64,000 nt of DNA from Sutcliffiella horikoshii DSM 8719 (lineage in GTDB: Bacteria > Bacillota > Bacilli > Bacillales > Bacillaceae_I): NCBI GenBank assembly GCA_001648575.1, contig LQXN01000051.1, forward strand, positions 17,898 through 81,897, written 5' to 3'. Numbering within the stretch: position 1 is the stretch's first letter; each line of letters begins with the position of its first letter. The translations under genes and the position numbers were made by a program. The notes beneath the pieces are model-generated. The model saw only the letters and a program-made list of their open reading frames with translations. It had not been told where the DNA came from and searched no databases. Below, piece after piece: positions 10,485 to 18,732 of the stretch.

Positions 10485-11057
10485 CTAATCCACCTCCTCT
10501 GCACTTTCGACATCCAACGAATAAATTTTCTGTATTTCTCTCATTGCCTGCTTATATTCACTTGACTCACCTTTTGACGGTTCCCACATTCGTATTTGAA
10601 TAATACGCTGCATAATTGTTTCACTAGGCAGCCCATTTAATAAGGATTGAAATTCATGCCAGTGCAGCTTCCCTTGCTCTCTATGTAGATTTATCTGGTA
10701 AGCTTGTTGGAAAGAAGCAAAGATATAAGGTGCATCTTTTTCTAAATCAATTAACTTTCTATCATCCTCTTTTTTTACTGGCATTGGATTTCCTTGCCGG
10801 TCATATTCAAGTGGTTGTTTGCTTTCAATATGGATAAAAGTTTTATAAATATAATTCCACAACTCTACTGTTAAAGATTGATCAGTCGGACTATATCCAA
10901 GTAACAATTCAAGGCAGATTTCAGCCTTCTCTTGATTCCTAAGACTTTTATCGCCTAGTACATCAAATACATCTAGAACATTGTCAAAAGCCAAGTCAAT
11001 GGAATACTCTTCCCCTCTATATGAAAAAGAGGTAACTAGAGGGTCGTTCAACCTCAT
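10485..11057 (-). CDS. Gp15-type tail assembly chaperone
   Basis: 190 residues from the ATG at 11057 (AGGTGA upstream). It resembles the phage Gp15 family that lies between the gpG-like gene and the tape measure gene in A118-like phages and acts, by analogy with lambda gpGT, as a tail assembly chaperone. It ends one base before the tape-measure start. It lies in the same frame as the upstream gpG-like gene, separated from it by one TAG and three codons. Confidence 0.8.
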   Translation of the reverse strand: MRLNDPLVTSFSYRGEEYSIDLAFDNVLDVFDVLGDKSLRNQEKAEICLELLLGYSPTDQSLTVELWNYIYKTFIHIESKQPLEYDRQGNPMPVKKEDDRKLIDLEKDAPYIFASFQQAYQINLHREQGKLHWHEFQSLLNGLPSETIMQRIIQIRMWEPSKGESSEYKQAMREIQKIYSLDVESAEEVD

Positions 11058-11066
11058 GCTAGTCAC

Positions 11067-11516
11067 CTACTTCTTCTTTGCTTTTTTGTTTAAGTATTCC
11101 ATCTTTTTAGCTTCTGTCTTTTCAGACCTTTCAACTTCTAATTCTTCAATTCTTTTTGCAATAGCAATCCCAATTACGTCCAGGGCTTGTTCTAAAGCCA
11201 AGATATCAGGGTAAGTTTTGTAAACTTTTTTAAATGTGTTATCACCGAAAATAATATCGTATTGGGCCGCGATGAATTCTTTATTAACATCAAACGCTGC
11301 ATCAACCGTAGAAACATCTAAATTTTCAATTTCCACTTCATCCGGAAAATGTATATGTTTAGCCTTTTCTTGAGCTTCCTTTAACTTTTCTTGTGCAATT
11401 TCATCCACATTAAAGAAACGCCTTAAGTTCTCTAAAGAACTATCAAACCACAGCTCAATAGAACCGACTTTTACCGGAAACCCCGTTCGCTGTATGTCAA
11501 TCTGCACTTCAGACAT
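11067..11516 (-). CDS. gpG-like tail assembly chaperone
   Basis: 149 residues, ATG behind AAGGAGGATG. An acidic N-terminal half (VGSIELWFDSSLENLRRFF) and a helical, Lys/Glu-rich C-terminus ending in KKAKKK fit the first tail assembly chaperone of siphoviruses. The end codes a run of A residues but I see no -1 shift that enters the next gene; that gene instead continues in the same frame after TAG. Confidence 0.75.
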   Translation of the reverse strand: MSEVQIDIQRTGFPVKVGSIELWFDSSLENLRRFFNVDEIAQEKLKEAQEKAKHIHFPDEVEIENLDVSTVDAAFDVNKEFIAAQYDIIFGDNTFKKVYKTYPDILALEQALDVIGIAIAKRIEELEVERSEKTEAKKMEYLNKKAKKK

Positions 11517-11538
11517 TAGTCATCCTCCTTAATAAGTT

Positions 11539-11562
11539 AAAGAGAGGCGTATGCCTCTCTCA
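11539..11562 (-). terminator. hairpin between tail tube and chaperone genes
   Basis: A perfect 8-bp stem (arms 11541-11548 and 11553-11560, loop GTAT) followed on the minus strand by TTTAACTT. The weak T-run suggests partial termination or 3' end protection of the abundant tail tube message. The stop of the frameshifted tail product lies at its start. Confidence 0.55.
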
Positions 11563-11586
11563 TTCTTCTGATATCTCTTCTTCAAC

Positions 11587-11614
11587 CCCTCCATCTTCTG
11601 GAGGGTCGTTAGGG
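11587..11614 (-). promoter_or_regulatory. programmed +1 frameshift site with stem-loop
   Basis: On the minus strand the tail tube gene ends ACT CCC TAA. A proline tRNA on CCC can re-pair with CCT after a +1 slip, while the stop codon is slowly decoded. Three bases after the stop is a perfect 7-bp stem (CCCTCCA/TGGAGGG, 11587-11605, 5-nt loop). Listeria phage PSA is known to use +1 shifting at overlapping proline codons (CCCU) in its capsid and tail genes. Confidence 0.6.
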
Positions 11615-12055
11615 AGTAAGAACCTTTTCAGCTGGAATGCTATCAAAACGTATGTTACAACTAAATGTTTCATATGCACTAGCGTCCCCTGCCCCTGCAA
11701 CAATAGAAGTTACAGTTGCACGTCCTACCCATTCTTTTTTACCATCTGCAGATACTACACGGTGCCAAATTTTACGACCATCACCCGTTTTGTACTTCAG
11801 TCCTGCAATCAGTGCTTGTGCAGGATCTTCGGGATCGAATGTACCCTCAGGAGTATACGCCCCTGCAACAGAAACCACTTCCGTTTCTGGCGTACCGTCT
11901 CCATCGTAATAAGCGGTATCTTCAGTTGTTTCCTGCGTATCGTCTCCAATAGTGGAGATCCATTTAGCAAGCTCTAACCATGCGGTTCCTACTTCTTCAC
12001 CTGGTACATATGCCTGGACAAAATGCCCGCGAAGGGCGTTCTTTTTTCTAGCCAT
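11609..12055 (-). CDS. major tail (tube) protein
   Basis: 148 residues, ATG behind AAGGAGGAAT. Start MARKKNALRGHFVQAY, an acidic middle with DDTQETTEDTAYYDGDG, and a beta-rich end fit TP901-1/A118-type tail tube proteins. It follows the tail terminator candidate and precedes the chaperones. The gene ends CCC TAA, and the +1 frame continues for 17 codons to a TGA at 11560, with a strong stem-loop just after the stop, so a longer minor form of about 165 residues is likely (see findings). Confidence 0.88.
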   Translation of the reverse strand: MARKKNALRGHFVQAYVPGEEVGTAWLELAKWISTIGDDTQETTEDTAYYDGDGTPETEVVSVAGAYTPEGTFDPEDPAQALIAGLKYKTGDGRKIWHRVVSADGKKEWVGRATVTSIVAGAGDASAYETFSCNIRFDSIPAEKVLTP

Positions 12056-12057
12056 CC

Positions 12058-12453
12058 TTATTCCTCCTTAATAACGGTTATATTTGCTTGCACATCTAAT
12101 AAAAAAACAAACCAACCTTGTTCATCTGCATTATTGATGAAAGGTTTGTTTGTTATGATTAATTCTTCAAACTCAAAGCTATCATCTTGGCTTTTAAGTA
12201 CTTTTAACTTCTCCAACTCTTTTTGAACAAGCCACAAAGTTGCATGTATTTTACTTTGTAGTTTTGACTTCATGGCAAACTCATAATTCAATTGCTGGTC
12301 CTTGGTACCATCCATATACTCTTGAACTGTCCGTGATCCGGGTAGAGGATACACCACAAAAGATTCATCTGTTCCTAAATAACCCAGCTTACAATCTATA
12401 GGGAGACCAGCCATTTTATTTACTCGATCGCATAACCTTTCAATAAAATCCAT
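12058..12453 (-). CDS. putative minor capsid protein 3 (tail terminator candidate)
   Basis: 131 residues. It resembles the third of the three 'minor capsid protein' families that follow each other in A118-like phages. Its place directly before the tail tube gene, size and alpha/beta look fit a tail terminator protein that caps the tube and joins it to the neck; that role is inferred from order, not shown. The ATG overlaps the upstream stop by one base (TAATG). Confidence 0.75.
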   Translation of the reverse strand: MDFIERLCDRVNKMAGLPIDCKLGYLGTDESFVVYPLPGSRTVQEYMDGTKDQQLNYEFAMKSKLQSKIHATLWLVQKELEKLKVLKSQDDSFEFEELIITNKPFINNADEQGWFVFLLDVQANITVIKEE

Positions 12454-12782
12454 TACCAGTCAGCACCTTCCACAAATGCTTTTAACCAATCCGACATGAA
12501 CATTCTCTTTGCTTTTATATCCCATCTCGGACCGGTACCAGGAGTGGTGTAATTGTACATTGGCATATAAAACAATCTAGCAGCATAAGGCATCTCCCAA
12601 AGTAATGCTGTTCCGCCTTTATTTGAATGACCAGTTTGCCTCAGAATATTTTCATCCATCGGAACAAATTGATTCATGTCAGCGACCATTTGATTGGCAG
12701 CTATCATTCGTCCTCGATTAACACTAGCTTGACTGATCCTTTTTTTGACCTTAGTTAAGTTGATATTTACTTGTACCATCAC
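12453..12782 (-). CDS. putative minor capsid protein 2 (neck/tail completion candidate)
   Basis: 109 residues, starting MMVQVNINLTKVKKRI. The short N-terminal strand, basic helix, FVPMDENILRQTG and the HSNKGGTALLWEMPYAARLFY stretch resemble HK97 gp10-type neck proteins and the second 'minor capsid' family of Listeria and Lactobacillus phages. The start overlaps the upstream gene by 4 bp. Role as tail completion protein is inferred from position. Confidence 0.78.
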   Translation of the reverse strand: MMVQVNINLTKVKKRISQASVNRGRMIAANQMVADMNQFVPMDENILRQTGHSNKGGTALLWEMPYAARLFYMPMYNYTTPGTGPRWDIKAKRMFMSDWLKAFVEGADW

Positions 12783-13120
12783 ACCACCTCCAATTCGTAG
12801 GAATAGATAGTTTTCTTGTATGCCTCATAGATCGGTACGACTTTAGTCAACACATGATCTTTTCCATCAAAACGGAGTACAGATTGAACTTTAAAAATTG
12901 GTAGTGGTACTGTTATTCCTTCATAGCAAAAAACAACTGCGTTGTAGATCAATTGCTTTCCAGATGAAGTTGAAGTATATTCCGCACCACGATCGATACG
13001 ACAATTTTCAATTAGCACCGGGTTTGCATATACAGGTTCGGACCAATTATTCTCCCCCGTGTATTCCTTGTACTCAAAAGAATCAATACAAAACTTTTTT
13101 GGTGGCTTTGGCATTACCAT
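12779..13120 (-). CDS. putative minor capsid protein 1 (head closure candidate)
   Basis: 113 residues, resembling the first 'minor capsid' family of A118-like phages (KPPKKFCIDSFEYKEYT, beta-rich throughout). By order between the adaptor and the neck protein it should be the head closure protein or stopper. GGGGTGA five bases before the ATG at 13120 favours that start; a second ATG at 13114 overlaps the upstream stop and is also possible. Confidence 0.75.
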   Translation of the reverse strand: MVMPKPPKKFCIDSFEYKEYTGENNWSEPVYANPVLIENCRIDRGAEYTSTSSGKQLIYNAVVFCYEGITVPLPIFKVQSVLRFDGKDHVLTKVVPIYEAYKKTIYSYELEVV

Positions 13121-13518
13121 GCGTTCACCCCACTATACAAAAGACCGGTCCCATCCAGGTATACATATACATCTTTGGATAGCAACGGTTTACTTTCGTT
13201 AGCTCCATTTGGGTTATATCTACTAGCATTTGAAACACTAGTACGCCCCGCTTGAAACGTTTGAGGAGTATTATTGATTTCTTCAAATGTGGTTGCCCCA
13301 AGGGAATGGAAATATTGAATTTGTGTACATAAAGCTAACTTGAATTGGTTTCTACGCCAATCATGGTCTTTCTCCAGGTTATTTCTTTTATAGAAGTATG
13401 AAGTAGCGCTATCTAGTACCGCTGAGGATTTAGGGAGTAGCTGAGTGAACTCTTCTTTTGTAATTTCAAATGTTCCTTCAGTTAGTACCTCAAATTCCGT
13501 ATAGGTAATGTAGTGCAC
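13114..13518 (-). CDS. head-tail connector (adaptor) protein
   Basis: 134 residues, GTG start. Helical N-terminal half with TYTEFEVL, LLPKSSAVLDSATSYFYKRN and LALCTQIQYFHSLG is typical of gp15/gp6-like adaptors that bind the portal. The C-terminus is more extended. It follows the capsid region and precedes the head closure candidate, the canonical order. Confidence 0.82.
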   Translation of the reverse strand: MHYITYTEFEVLTEGTFEITKEEFTQLLPKSSAVLDSATSYFYKRNNLEKDHDWRRNQFKLALCTQIQYFHSLGATTFEEINNTPQTFQAGRTSVSNASRYNPNGANESKPLLSKDVYVYLDGTGLLYSGVNAW

Positions 13519-13520
13519 GA

Positions 13521-13814
13521 CTATTCACTCTTCTTCTCATCCAACGACTTTTTAAGTTTTGCATTTTCAGACTTTAGACTCTTAATTTCCTTCTTGGCTT
13601 CCTCTAAATTTCTTTCTGCAGAATCAGAGTTCTTTAAGTTTTCAAGCTCAGCCAATATCTTGTTGTGTTCCTGAAGTGATATAGAACGTCCCCCTGTTGC
13701 CCGCTTAACAATTTTTCCTGCATCGTCAACCTGATCATAACCTTGTTTAAGATACGCATCCACACGACCTGCATCAATATCTAAAATACGATTTCCTTTT
13801 TTCATCTTTGGCAT
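13521..13814 (-). CDS. small coiled-coil protein behind major capsid gene
   Basis: 97 residues, ATG behind ATAGGAGTG. The first 45 residues contain VDAYLKQGYDQVDDAGKIVKR, a pattern seen in small proteins behind capsid genes of Bacillus phages. Residues ~48-97 form a clear charged coiled coil (LAELENLKN, EIKSLKSENAKLKKSLDEKK). It may decorate the head or assist assembly; not assigned further. Confidence 0.7.
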   Translation of the reverse strand: MPKMKKGNRILDIDAGRVDAYLKQGYDQVDDAGKIVKRATGGRSISLQEHNKILAELENLKNSDSAERNLEEAKKEIKSLKSENAKLKKSLDEKKSE

Positions 13815-13835
13815 ATAATCACTCCTATGTTATAA

Positions 13836-13857
13836 GGAGAGCTGAAGCCCTCCAATT
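13836..13857 (-). terminator. hairpin behind the major capsid gene
   Basis: An 8-bp stem with one G-T pair (13836-13843 with 13846-13853) lies right after the capsid stop on the minus strand, followed by TTATAA. It looks like a partial terminator or RNA-stabilising hairpin. Confidence 0.45.
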
Positions 13858-13858
13858 T

Positions 13859-14755
13859 TTATTCAGCTGCTGAAACGTTGAATTTAACACCTTTAACTTT
13901 TTGCTCAATTAAGAATGCATCCCAGTATTTACGCTCGTAATAAAGATGTTTACCACCAGTTTTGGCGCTAGGCTCATCCAAAGAAACAAACTCATACTTC
14001 TGAGGAGAAATAACTGTTAACGGGTGAATTAAGATCATATTGATTTGACGTGCAGCTGCATCAGGAACAGCTCCATCAGTAAAGTTGTACAAAGTTTTCA
14101 TTCGGCTAGAAGGAACGGAAACGATTGTCACCTCATCAAGTGAGCGAACATTACGATTTACTGCACTAGCTTCTCCTTTTATATCCAGAGTACGTTGAAT
14201 TTTTTCAGCATTTTTAAGGACCTTTTTAACTGCTGGAGTTACATATAGGATACGGCCTTCTTGTGGCACTTCAGCCTCATCCATTTCCTCCATCATGTCA
14301 TCAAAGATAGATAATGCTGATGCTTCCGTAATCTGTTCTGTGTTTGCCGTTTCACCAAACCCTGTGTACTCCGTGTATAATTTGGATGCCATGTATTTGT
14401 CCATTTCAGGAATCTTGTGCTCATCGTTAAATACACGTGTGATGTTTGCAATTGTCAAAGCTAGATTTGTTTCATCGATGTCTTGAGGGTCAACAAGAGT
14501 CTTGAACTCTCGATCATGCTCAAGTGTTTTCGGAATCCAAGAGTTATCTACTCGGCGGGTATAGTTACCCATTACATCCCGGTCAACGTCAGTGAATCCT
14601 CCAGTCGTGATGTTAGGAATCTGGATTGTTTTAGCATTCACCCACTTGATGTATGCATTGTTCGGTGAAGAATAAAGAGCGTTGAACGCTAGTCCTTGTG
14701 TGAATTTTTGTTGTAATGCTTGTTGATACTGTTCAGCATAGTTTACTACTGCCAT
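13859..14755 (-). CDS. major capsid protein (HK97-like fold)
   Basis: 298 residues, ATG behind TTAGGAGTGA. Start MAVVNYAEQYQQALQQKF, the TIQIPNITTGGFTDVDRD stretch, and the spine-helix like region near IFDDMMEEMDE fit capsid proteins of A118-like phages. There is no N-terminal prohead-peptidase gene nearby, in line with a separate scaffold protein encoded just upstream. Confidence 0.92.
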   Translation of the reverse strand: MAVVNYAEQYQQALQQKFTQGLAFNALYSSPNNAYIKWVNAKTIQIPNITTGGFTDVDRDVMGNYTRRVDNSWIPKTLEHDREFKTLVDPQDIDETNLALTIANITRVFNDEHKIPEMDKYMASKLYTEYTGFGETANTEQITEASALSIFDDMMEEMDEAEVPQEGRILYVTPAVKKVLKNAEKIQRTLDIKGEASAVNRNVRSLDEVTIVSVPSSRMKTLYNFTDGAVPDAAARQINMILIHPLTVISPQKYEFVSLDEPSAKTGGKHLYYERKYWDAFLIEQKVKGVKFNVSAAE

Positions 14756-14777
14756 TATGAATCACTCCTAATTAATT

Positions 14778-15467
14778 TTATTTAAATGCGTTTAACCATT
14801 TCTCCGTATCGGATTCTGGTTTCTTCTGGTGCTGACCTGTGGAGAAAGATGGTTTCTTCTCCTCCTGTTGTTCTTCTACCTTTTGGGCAAAATGAGGATA
14901 CTTCTCTACTATTTTCGCAATAGCTCCATCCATGTCCAATTCCTCACTAACCATGGTTTTAGCAAGAGTGACAACATCCTCCACGGACTCAGCTTTTACA
15001 TTTGCTTTTAATGCGGATAGTTGAGCTTTAAGAGAGGTATTTTCTTCACTGGCAGAAGAATAGTTTTTCTCCAAATCTTTTAATCTGTCAGCTTGTTTCT
15101 GTTGCTCTGTTTTTTGGCTTTCGCTCCAATCCTTAAATGCTTTCATTCCTTCTTTAGCATTCTCGAAATCTAGCCCTAACTCTTTGAAAATCTTTTCTTG
15201 GGCCTTTTTAGCTTCTTTTGCCGCGATATTGTTTAGTTCATCCTGTGTAAATGTCTTTTGTGGGTCGGCTAGTGGCGGATCGTTATTAGGAGGTTCATTT
15301 CCTCCCTGTGGATCTGCTGGCGGTGGATCTCCTTCCCCGCTATCGGCAAAGAATTGTAATTGTAACGGTAATAACTTTCCTTCAGTTCTTTTAGGTGACT
15401 GATCAACCTTTTGACCAAACAAAAACGTCCAAAGCAATACAACCTGCATCATCAATTTGTTAAACAA
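14778..15467 (-). CDS. phage scaffolding protein (DUF4355-like)
   Basis: 229 residues, TTG start behind GGGAGGAATAA. The conserved LPLQLQFFADSGEGD near residue 33 marks phage scaffold proteins of this kind. Residues ~45-70 are Pro/Asp-rich, ~75-165 are a long Lys/Glu coiled coil, and the C-terminus (KPESDTEKWLNAFK) is probably the capsid-binding helix. It directly precedes the major capsid gene. Confidence 0.88.
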   Translation of the reverse strand: MFNKLMMQVVLLWTFLFGQKVDQSPKRTEGKLLPLQLQFFADSGEGDPPPADPQGGNEPPNNDPPLADPQKTFTQDELNNIAAKEAKKAQEKIFKELGLDFENAKEGMKAFKDWSESQKTEQQKQADRLKDLEKNYSSASEENTSLKAQLSALKANVKAESVEDVVTLAKTMVSEELDMDGAIAKIVEKYPHFAQKVEEQQEEKKPSFSTGQHQKKPESDTEKWLNAFK

Positions 15468-15533
15468 GATTATTCCTCCCTATTGGGTATTTTCCTTTCG
15501 TTTCTTTATTGCGTCTAACGAATAAAAGACAAG

Positions 15534-15562
15534 AAAAAAACACCCTTGCGGATGTTTTTTAA
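15534..15562 (-). terminator. strong terminator behind the 125-residue cargo gene
   Basis: An 11-bp stem with one mismatch (15534-15544 / 15550-15560, loop of about 4) and T7 on the minus strand side. The A/T arms make it work in both directions. It ends transcription of the cargo gene at 15559-15936 and would isolate it from the scaffold gene. Confidence 0.75.
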
Positions 15563-15936
15563 AAATTTGTTAAGTAGTTGTAGTATCTTTTAATATAGAA
15601 GCTTACTTTAATTAAAACCTGTCGGATATTTTTAATATTATTAATGTTTATCCTATTAACTCCAATGTTTACTAGGAAATTTTGTGAGATACAGAGGGCG
15701 GGTAAAAGATAATCTTGAATATAAAGATTATTATCATCCTGAGTAAATATCTTAACGTACATGGAAATCAATTCTTTAAATTCTTTAAAGTCTACTTTTA
15801 GTTGCAGGAGAATCGACTCTCGAAAACCTACTTTCTCTTCTAATTCATTACAACTGGAATATAAATTATTCAATTTTTCATTTATAGTTCCTAGGATGTC
15901 TATAGCGTCAAGGTAGCTCACAGTGTTCATACCCAT
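15559..15936 (-). CDS. cargo gene between minor capsid and scaffold genes, unknown function
   Basis: 125 residues, not recognised. ATG behind AAAAGG. The protein is all helical with a heptad-like middle (LNNLYSSCNELEEKV, LLQLKVDFKEFKELISMYVKIF) and a basic, Tyr-rich end. The DNA is much more A/T-rich than the flanking head genes. It has its own terminator and a ~105-bp leader with a promoter-like region, all features of a moron: a non-structural gene added to the late operon and possibly expressed in the lysogen. Confidence 0.7.
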   Translation of the reverse strand: MGMNTVSYLDAIDILGTINEKLNNLYSSCNELEEKVGFRESILLQLKVDFKEFKELISMYVKIFTQDDNNLYIQDYLLPALCISQNFLVNIGVNRININNIKNIRQVLIKVSFYIKRYYNYLTNF

Positions 15937-15944
15937 CCAATCCT

Positions 15945-16025
15945 TTTATCATGGTTTATGAGACTATATTACTACAAAGAACACTTTTAAACTCTTATTA
16001 TTCCTATAAGAATAACCTTCTAATC
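15945..16025 (-). promoter_or_regulatory. leader of cargo gene with inverted repeat and possible promoter
   Basis: Between the minor capsid gene and the cargo gene, the minus strand has TAATAT as a possible -10 about 30 bp before the start codon with only a weak -35. Further upstream is an inverted repeat with arms TTATTC/GAATAA separated by 6 bp. The repeat could be an operator or a weak hairpin. Confidence 0.35.
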
Positions 16026-16041
16026 TCCAAGAAATTTCTCC

Positions 16042-17214
16042 CTATTTATCATCAAAGGAAAACCCCTCCATTAGTATTTTTAATGGAGTATATACTTTCT
16101 CGCGCTTATAGTTACGTCTTAGATAGCTCCCATGATCATTAAGGTGTAACCTCATAGCAGCTTGCCTCCGCCGAACCATCTCTCTCCAATGATTAGCCTT
16201 TTCGCTTCCCAACTCCTCGGCAACCATGAGGTTTTTCTTATACTTCACTATTTCACGCTCAATTCTTCGCTGAGTATCACGTGCTTTAAGTATCTTCTGG
16301 TTTAATGCAGGATCAATCAGAAGTTGATTGTTTGTATTTACTCCCGGTATAAACGGTATGTGCAGATGTTTACAGTTGGCCCCCCGGTGACCACCCGCTT
16401 CGCCATATTTAGCTGACCAAGATTCATCATAAATTGATTTAAATTCACTACCTTCCGGCAACTCAGCAACAGGCCTTAAATCAACCACATTTCCCTGAAT
16501 ATGGGAACAAGCCTCACGTGCCCCTACATGACTTGTTACAAGTACGGTATGAACTCCATATTCAGCCATACGCTCCGTTCTAAGCTGGTTATATGTGTTA
16601 CTTAATGTAGACTTTAAAACAGTCCGTACATACCCTTCAAGACTCCAGGAGTTGCCTCCTTTATCTTTTAATGTTGTCCGGATACCTCTTTGTACTAAAT
16701 CGGTGATTGATCTCTCCAAAGCCTGCTCAAAGGTTTCTATTCCGGAATTAAATAAAGCAGAGGTTTGATTTAATATACTTTGATACGCGACCTGGGCTGA
16801 ACCTATACCATACTGAGTTGTAATCAAAGACTGATTGACATAATTATCGATATCTTTCCAGGCTTGATTACTGTAAGCACGCATTACATCATCCAGATTC
16901 GTTGGCACCGGCTTGGTGGAATAAGGCATAGATTTATCGATGTTATCAATAATACCTTTACCAGCTTCTTCAAACATTCGAGAAACTTCCGACTCCGCAA
17001 CACTAGTAACTCTAGATATTAGCTTTGCTACTTCACTATTAAACAATCGCAATTCCAATAGCTTTTGAGCTTGCCAGTTAGTTATATCGTTTGAACCTTT
17101 GCTTAAGCGCCTGATGATGATGCGGATGATTTCACCCTCAAGTGAATTGTACAGTTCTGACATATTGCTGGACCATAAGTCTAGTTGATGTGGTGTAACT
17201 TTTGGCCGTGGCAT
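16042..17214 (-). CDS. phage minor capsid protein 2 (MuF-like)
   Basis: 390 residues, starting MPRPKVTPHQLDLWSSNMS. The region around residues 215-300 (TERMAEYGVHTVLVTSHVG, ACSHIQGNVV, GGHRGANCKHLHIPFIPG) carries the Cys/His pattern of the phage_min_cap2 family encoded after portal genes. Such proteins lie inside the head near the portal and may be injected with DNA. The gene begins 4 bp after the portal stop. Confidence 0.88.
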   Translation of the reverse strand: MPRPKVTPHQLDLWSSNMSELYNSLEGEIIRIIIRRLSKGSNDITNWQAQKLLELRLFNSEVAKLISRVTSVAESEVSRMFEEAGKGIIDNIDKSMPYSTKPVPTNLDDVMRAYSNQAWKDIDNYVNQSLITTQYGIGSAQVAYQSILNQTSALFNSGIETFEQALERSITDLVQRGIRTTLKDKGGNSWSLEGYVRTVLKSTLSNTYNQLRTERMAEYGVHTVLVTSHVGAREACSHIQGNVVDLRPVAELPEGSEFKSIYDESWSAKYGEAGGHRGANCKHLHIPFIPGVNTNNQLLIDPALNQKILKARDTQRRIEREIVKYKKNLMVAEELGSEKANHWREMVRRRQAAMRLHLNDHGSYLRRNYKREKVYTPLKILMEGFSFDDK

Positions 17215-17218
17215 TTAA

Positions 17219-18715
17219 TCACTCTCCATCACCAAACAATTGCTTTTCTGCTTGATTATCTAACATTGATAGGTCCAGTTCTAACCTGTCTGCCGTAATC
17301 TCTTTTAGCATCTGCCAAGCTTCTTCCTCAGTCAATCCATGAATCTTCATGATTGCTCTTTTCCTGCTTTGTAAACCACCGGCAACCATTTTTATTTGCT
17401 TATTGATTTCTGCTTCCTTATCCTCCGCTACAGAGTCATCAAACCAGACCGTTACTTCCCAACCGTCTTTCGGTCCTTCAAATAGTTCGTATAACTCGGC
17501 CAGTTGCACGATAACCTCAATGAGTTCTGCAATCCCTTCCTCAATCACATTTTCATGTGATTGCTTTGTGCGGAATGTTTTACTGTTCTCAGAGACGACT
17601 TCAGTGGCAGTCTTAACGCTCTTTCCATCAAAGCTAAAGGACCCACTACTATAACCAGTTTGCATAGATAGTAAATTTAATAAAGAGTTGATAGCTGCAA
17701 TATGTTCCTCGACTCTAAGTTCGACGCTGTTATCATGAATTTTGGAATCGTCCATGTCTCCCAGCTGCATAGCCTGATACACTTCATCATCTGCATCAAA
17801 ATATCGTTGCATATTCCCATTCTCATCAACTACAACTTTTATAGCTGATGTAGGAACCAAAATGCGCTTCTTTCCTAGCCTAAACTCCCTCTGATAACTA
17901 TCAAAAGCAATATCGAGGGTTTTTAATGTATCAAGGGCATTAGAGAAAATGGATACGCCTAAAGGACTGGACATATCAATGTGATTAGCGATGTTTGGCT
18001 TGAAGTAAACAAAACAGGAACGCTTAAAATCTTGGATTCTTACTTCTTCTTCTAGTTCTTCATAGAGAGTATTTAAAGGCACCTTTTTACCTAGATCAGC
18101 TACCCCTTTTTCAGCAACAAATAGTTCGTTCTTAATTACATACTCACTGCCTTCCCAGAGGTGCCATTCAAGATGAGTGTATTTCTTATCACCTTTCCGT
18201 ATCTCGTTTGGGAAAACAGCTTCATGTATGCCTTGGTTATCCCATCCTATAGGTATGAAACAATCTGCAGTAACATAGGAGAGCTTGATTTTTCCGTCAG
18301 ATACATAAGGCTTGATAACCATCCCACCAAGAGCAAACTGAAATTCCAGGTAATCTTGAAACCTCTTAACGAACTTGTTATCTTTGAAAACCTCTTTAAT
18401 ATTTTCCGAAAGGTTTTTTTCAGAAATATTTATTTCACAGCGTTCATTAAAAATTAATGTAGCCATTTCCTGTGATAATACTTTAGGCATGTTCAGTGTA
18501 GCCATACGGCGTTTTTTCTCGCCGTTGATAGTTTGATACTTAATATCATGCCATTCGCTAAAATAGCCCTGGTACAGAGCTTTCCATTGGTCGATTTGTT
18601 TGTAATATTGGTCATCAATCGTAATGCTTTTCACATCCGATATGGACCGGATACCCTTAATTAGCCCCATTTTTTGCAGCACCCCCTTTACCTTCCCTAT
18701 AAGTGATTTGAACAT
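17219..18715 (-). CDS. portal protein (SPP1 gp6-like)
   Basis: 498 residues. Start MFKSLIGKVKGVLQKMG, LNMPKVLSQEMATLIFNE, the SPLGVSIFSNALDTLKTLD helix region and TGYSSGSFSFDGKSVKTATEV are typical of the SPP1-type portal family. Twelve copies form the DNA entry ring that binds terminase and the adaptor. It lies between terL and the minor capsid gene. Confidence 0.92.
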   Translation of the reverse strand: MFKSLIGKVKGVLQKMGLIKGIRSISDVKSITIDDQYYKQIDQWKALYQGYFSEWHDIKYQTINGEKKRRMATLNMPKVLSQEMATLIFNERCEINISEKNLSENIKEVFKDNKFVKRFQDYLEFQFALGGMVIKPYVSDGKIKLSYVTADCFIPIGWDNQGIHEAVFPNEIRKGDKKYTHLEWHLWEGSEYVIKNELFVAEKGVADLGKKVPLNTLYEELEEEVRIQDFKRSCFVYFKPNIANHIDMSSPLGVSIFSNALDTLKTLDIAFDSYQREFRLGKKRILVPTSAIKVVVDENGNMQRYFDADDEVYQAMQLGDMDDSKIHDNSVELRVEEHIAAINSLLNLLSMQTGYSSGSFSFDGKSVKTATEVVSENSKTFRTKQSHENVIEEGIAELIEVIVQLAELYELFEGPKDGWEVTVWFDDSVAEDKEAEINKQIKMVAGGLQSRKRAIMKIHGLTEEEAWQMLKEITADRLELDLSMLDNQAEKQLFGDGE

Positions 18716-18732
18716 TGTGTATCACCGCCATT

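Noticed and set aside
11050..11090. Classic -1 frameshift from the gpG-like gene into Gp15 at the A-rich end
   Set aside because: The -1 frame reaches a stop after seven codons and Gp15 is in frame 0, so no -1 fusion can form here.
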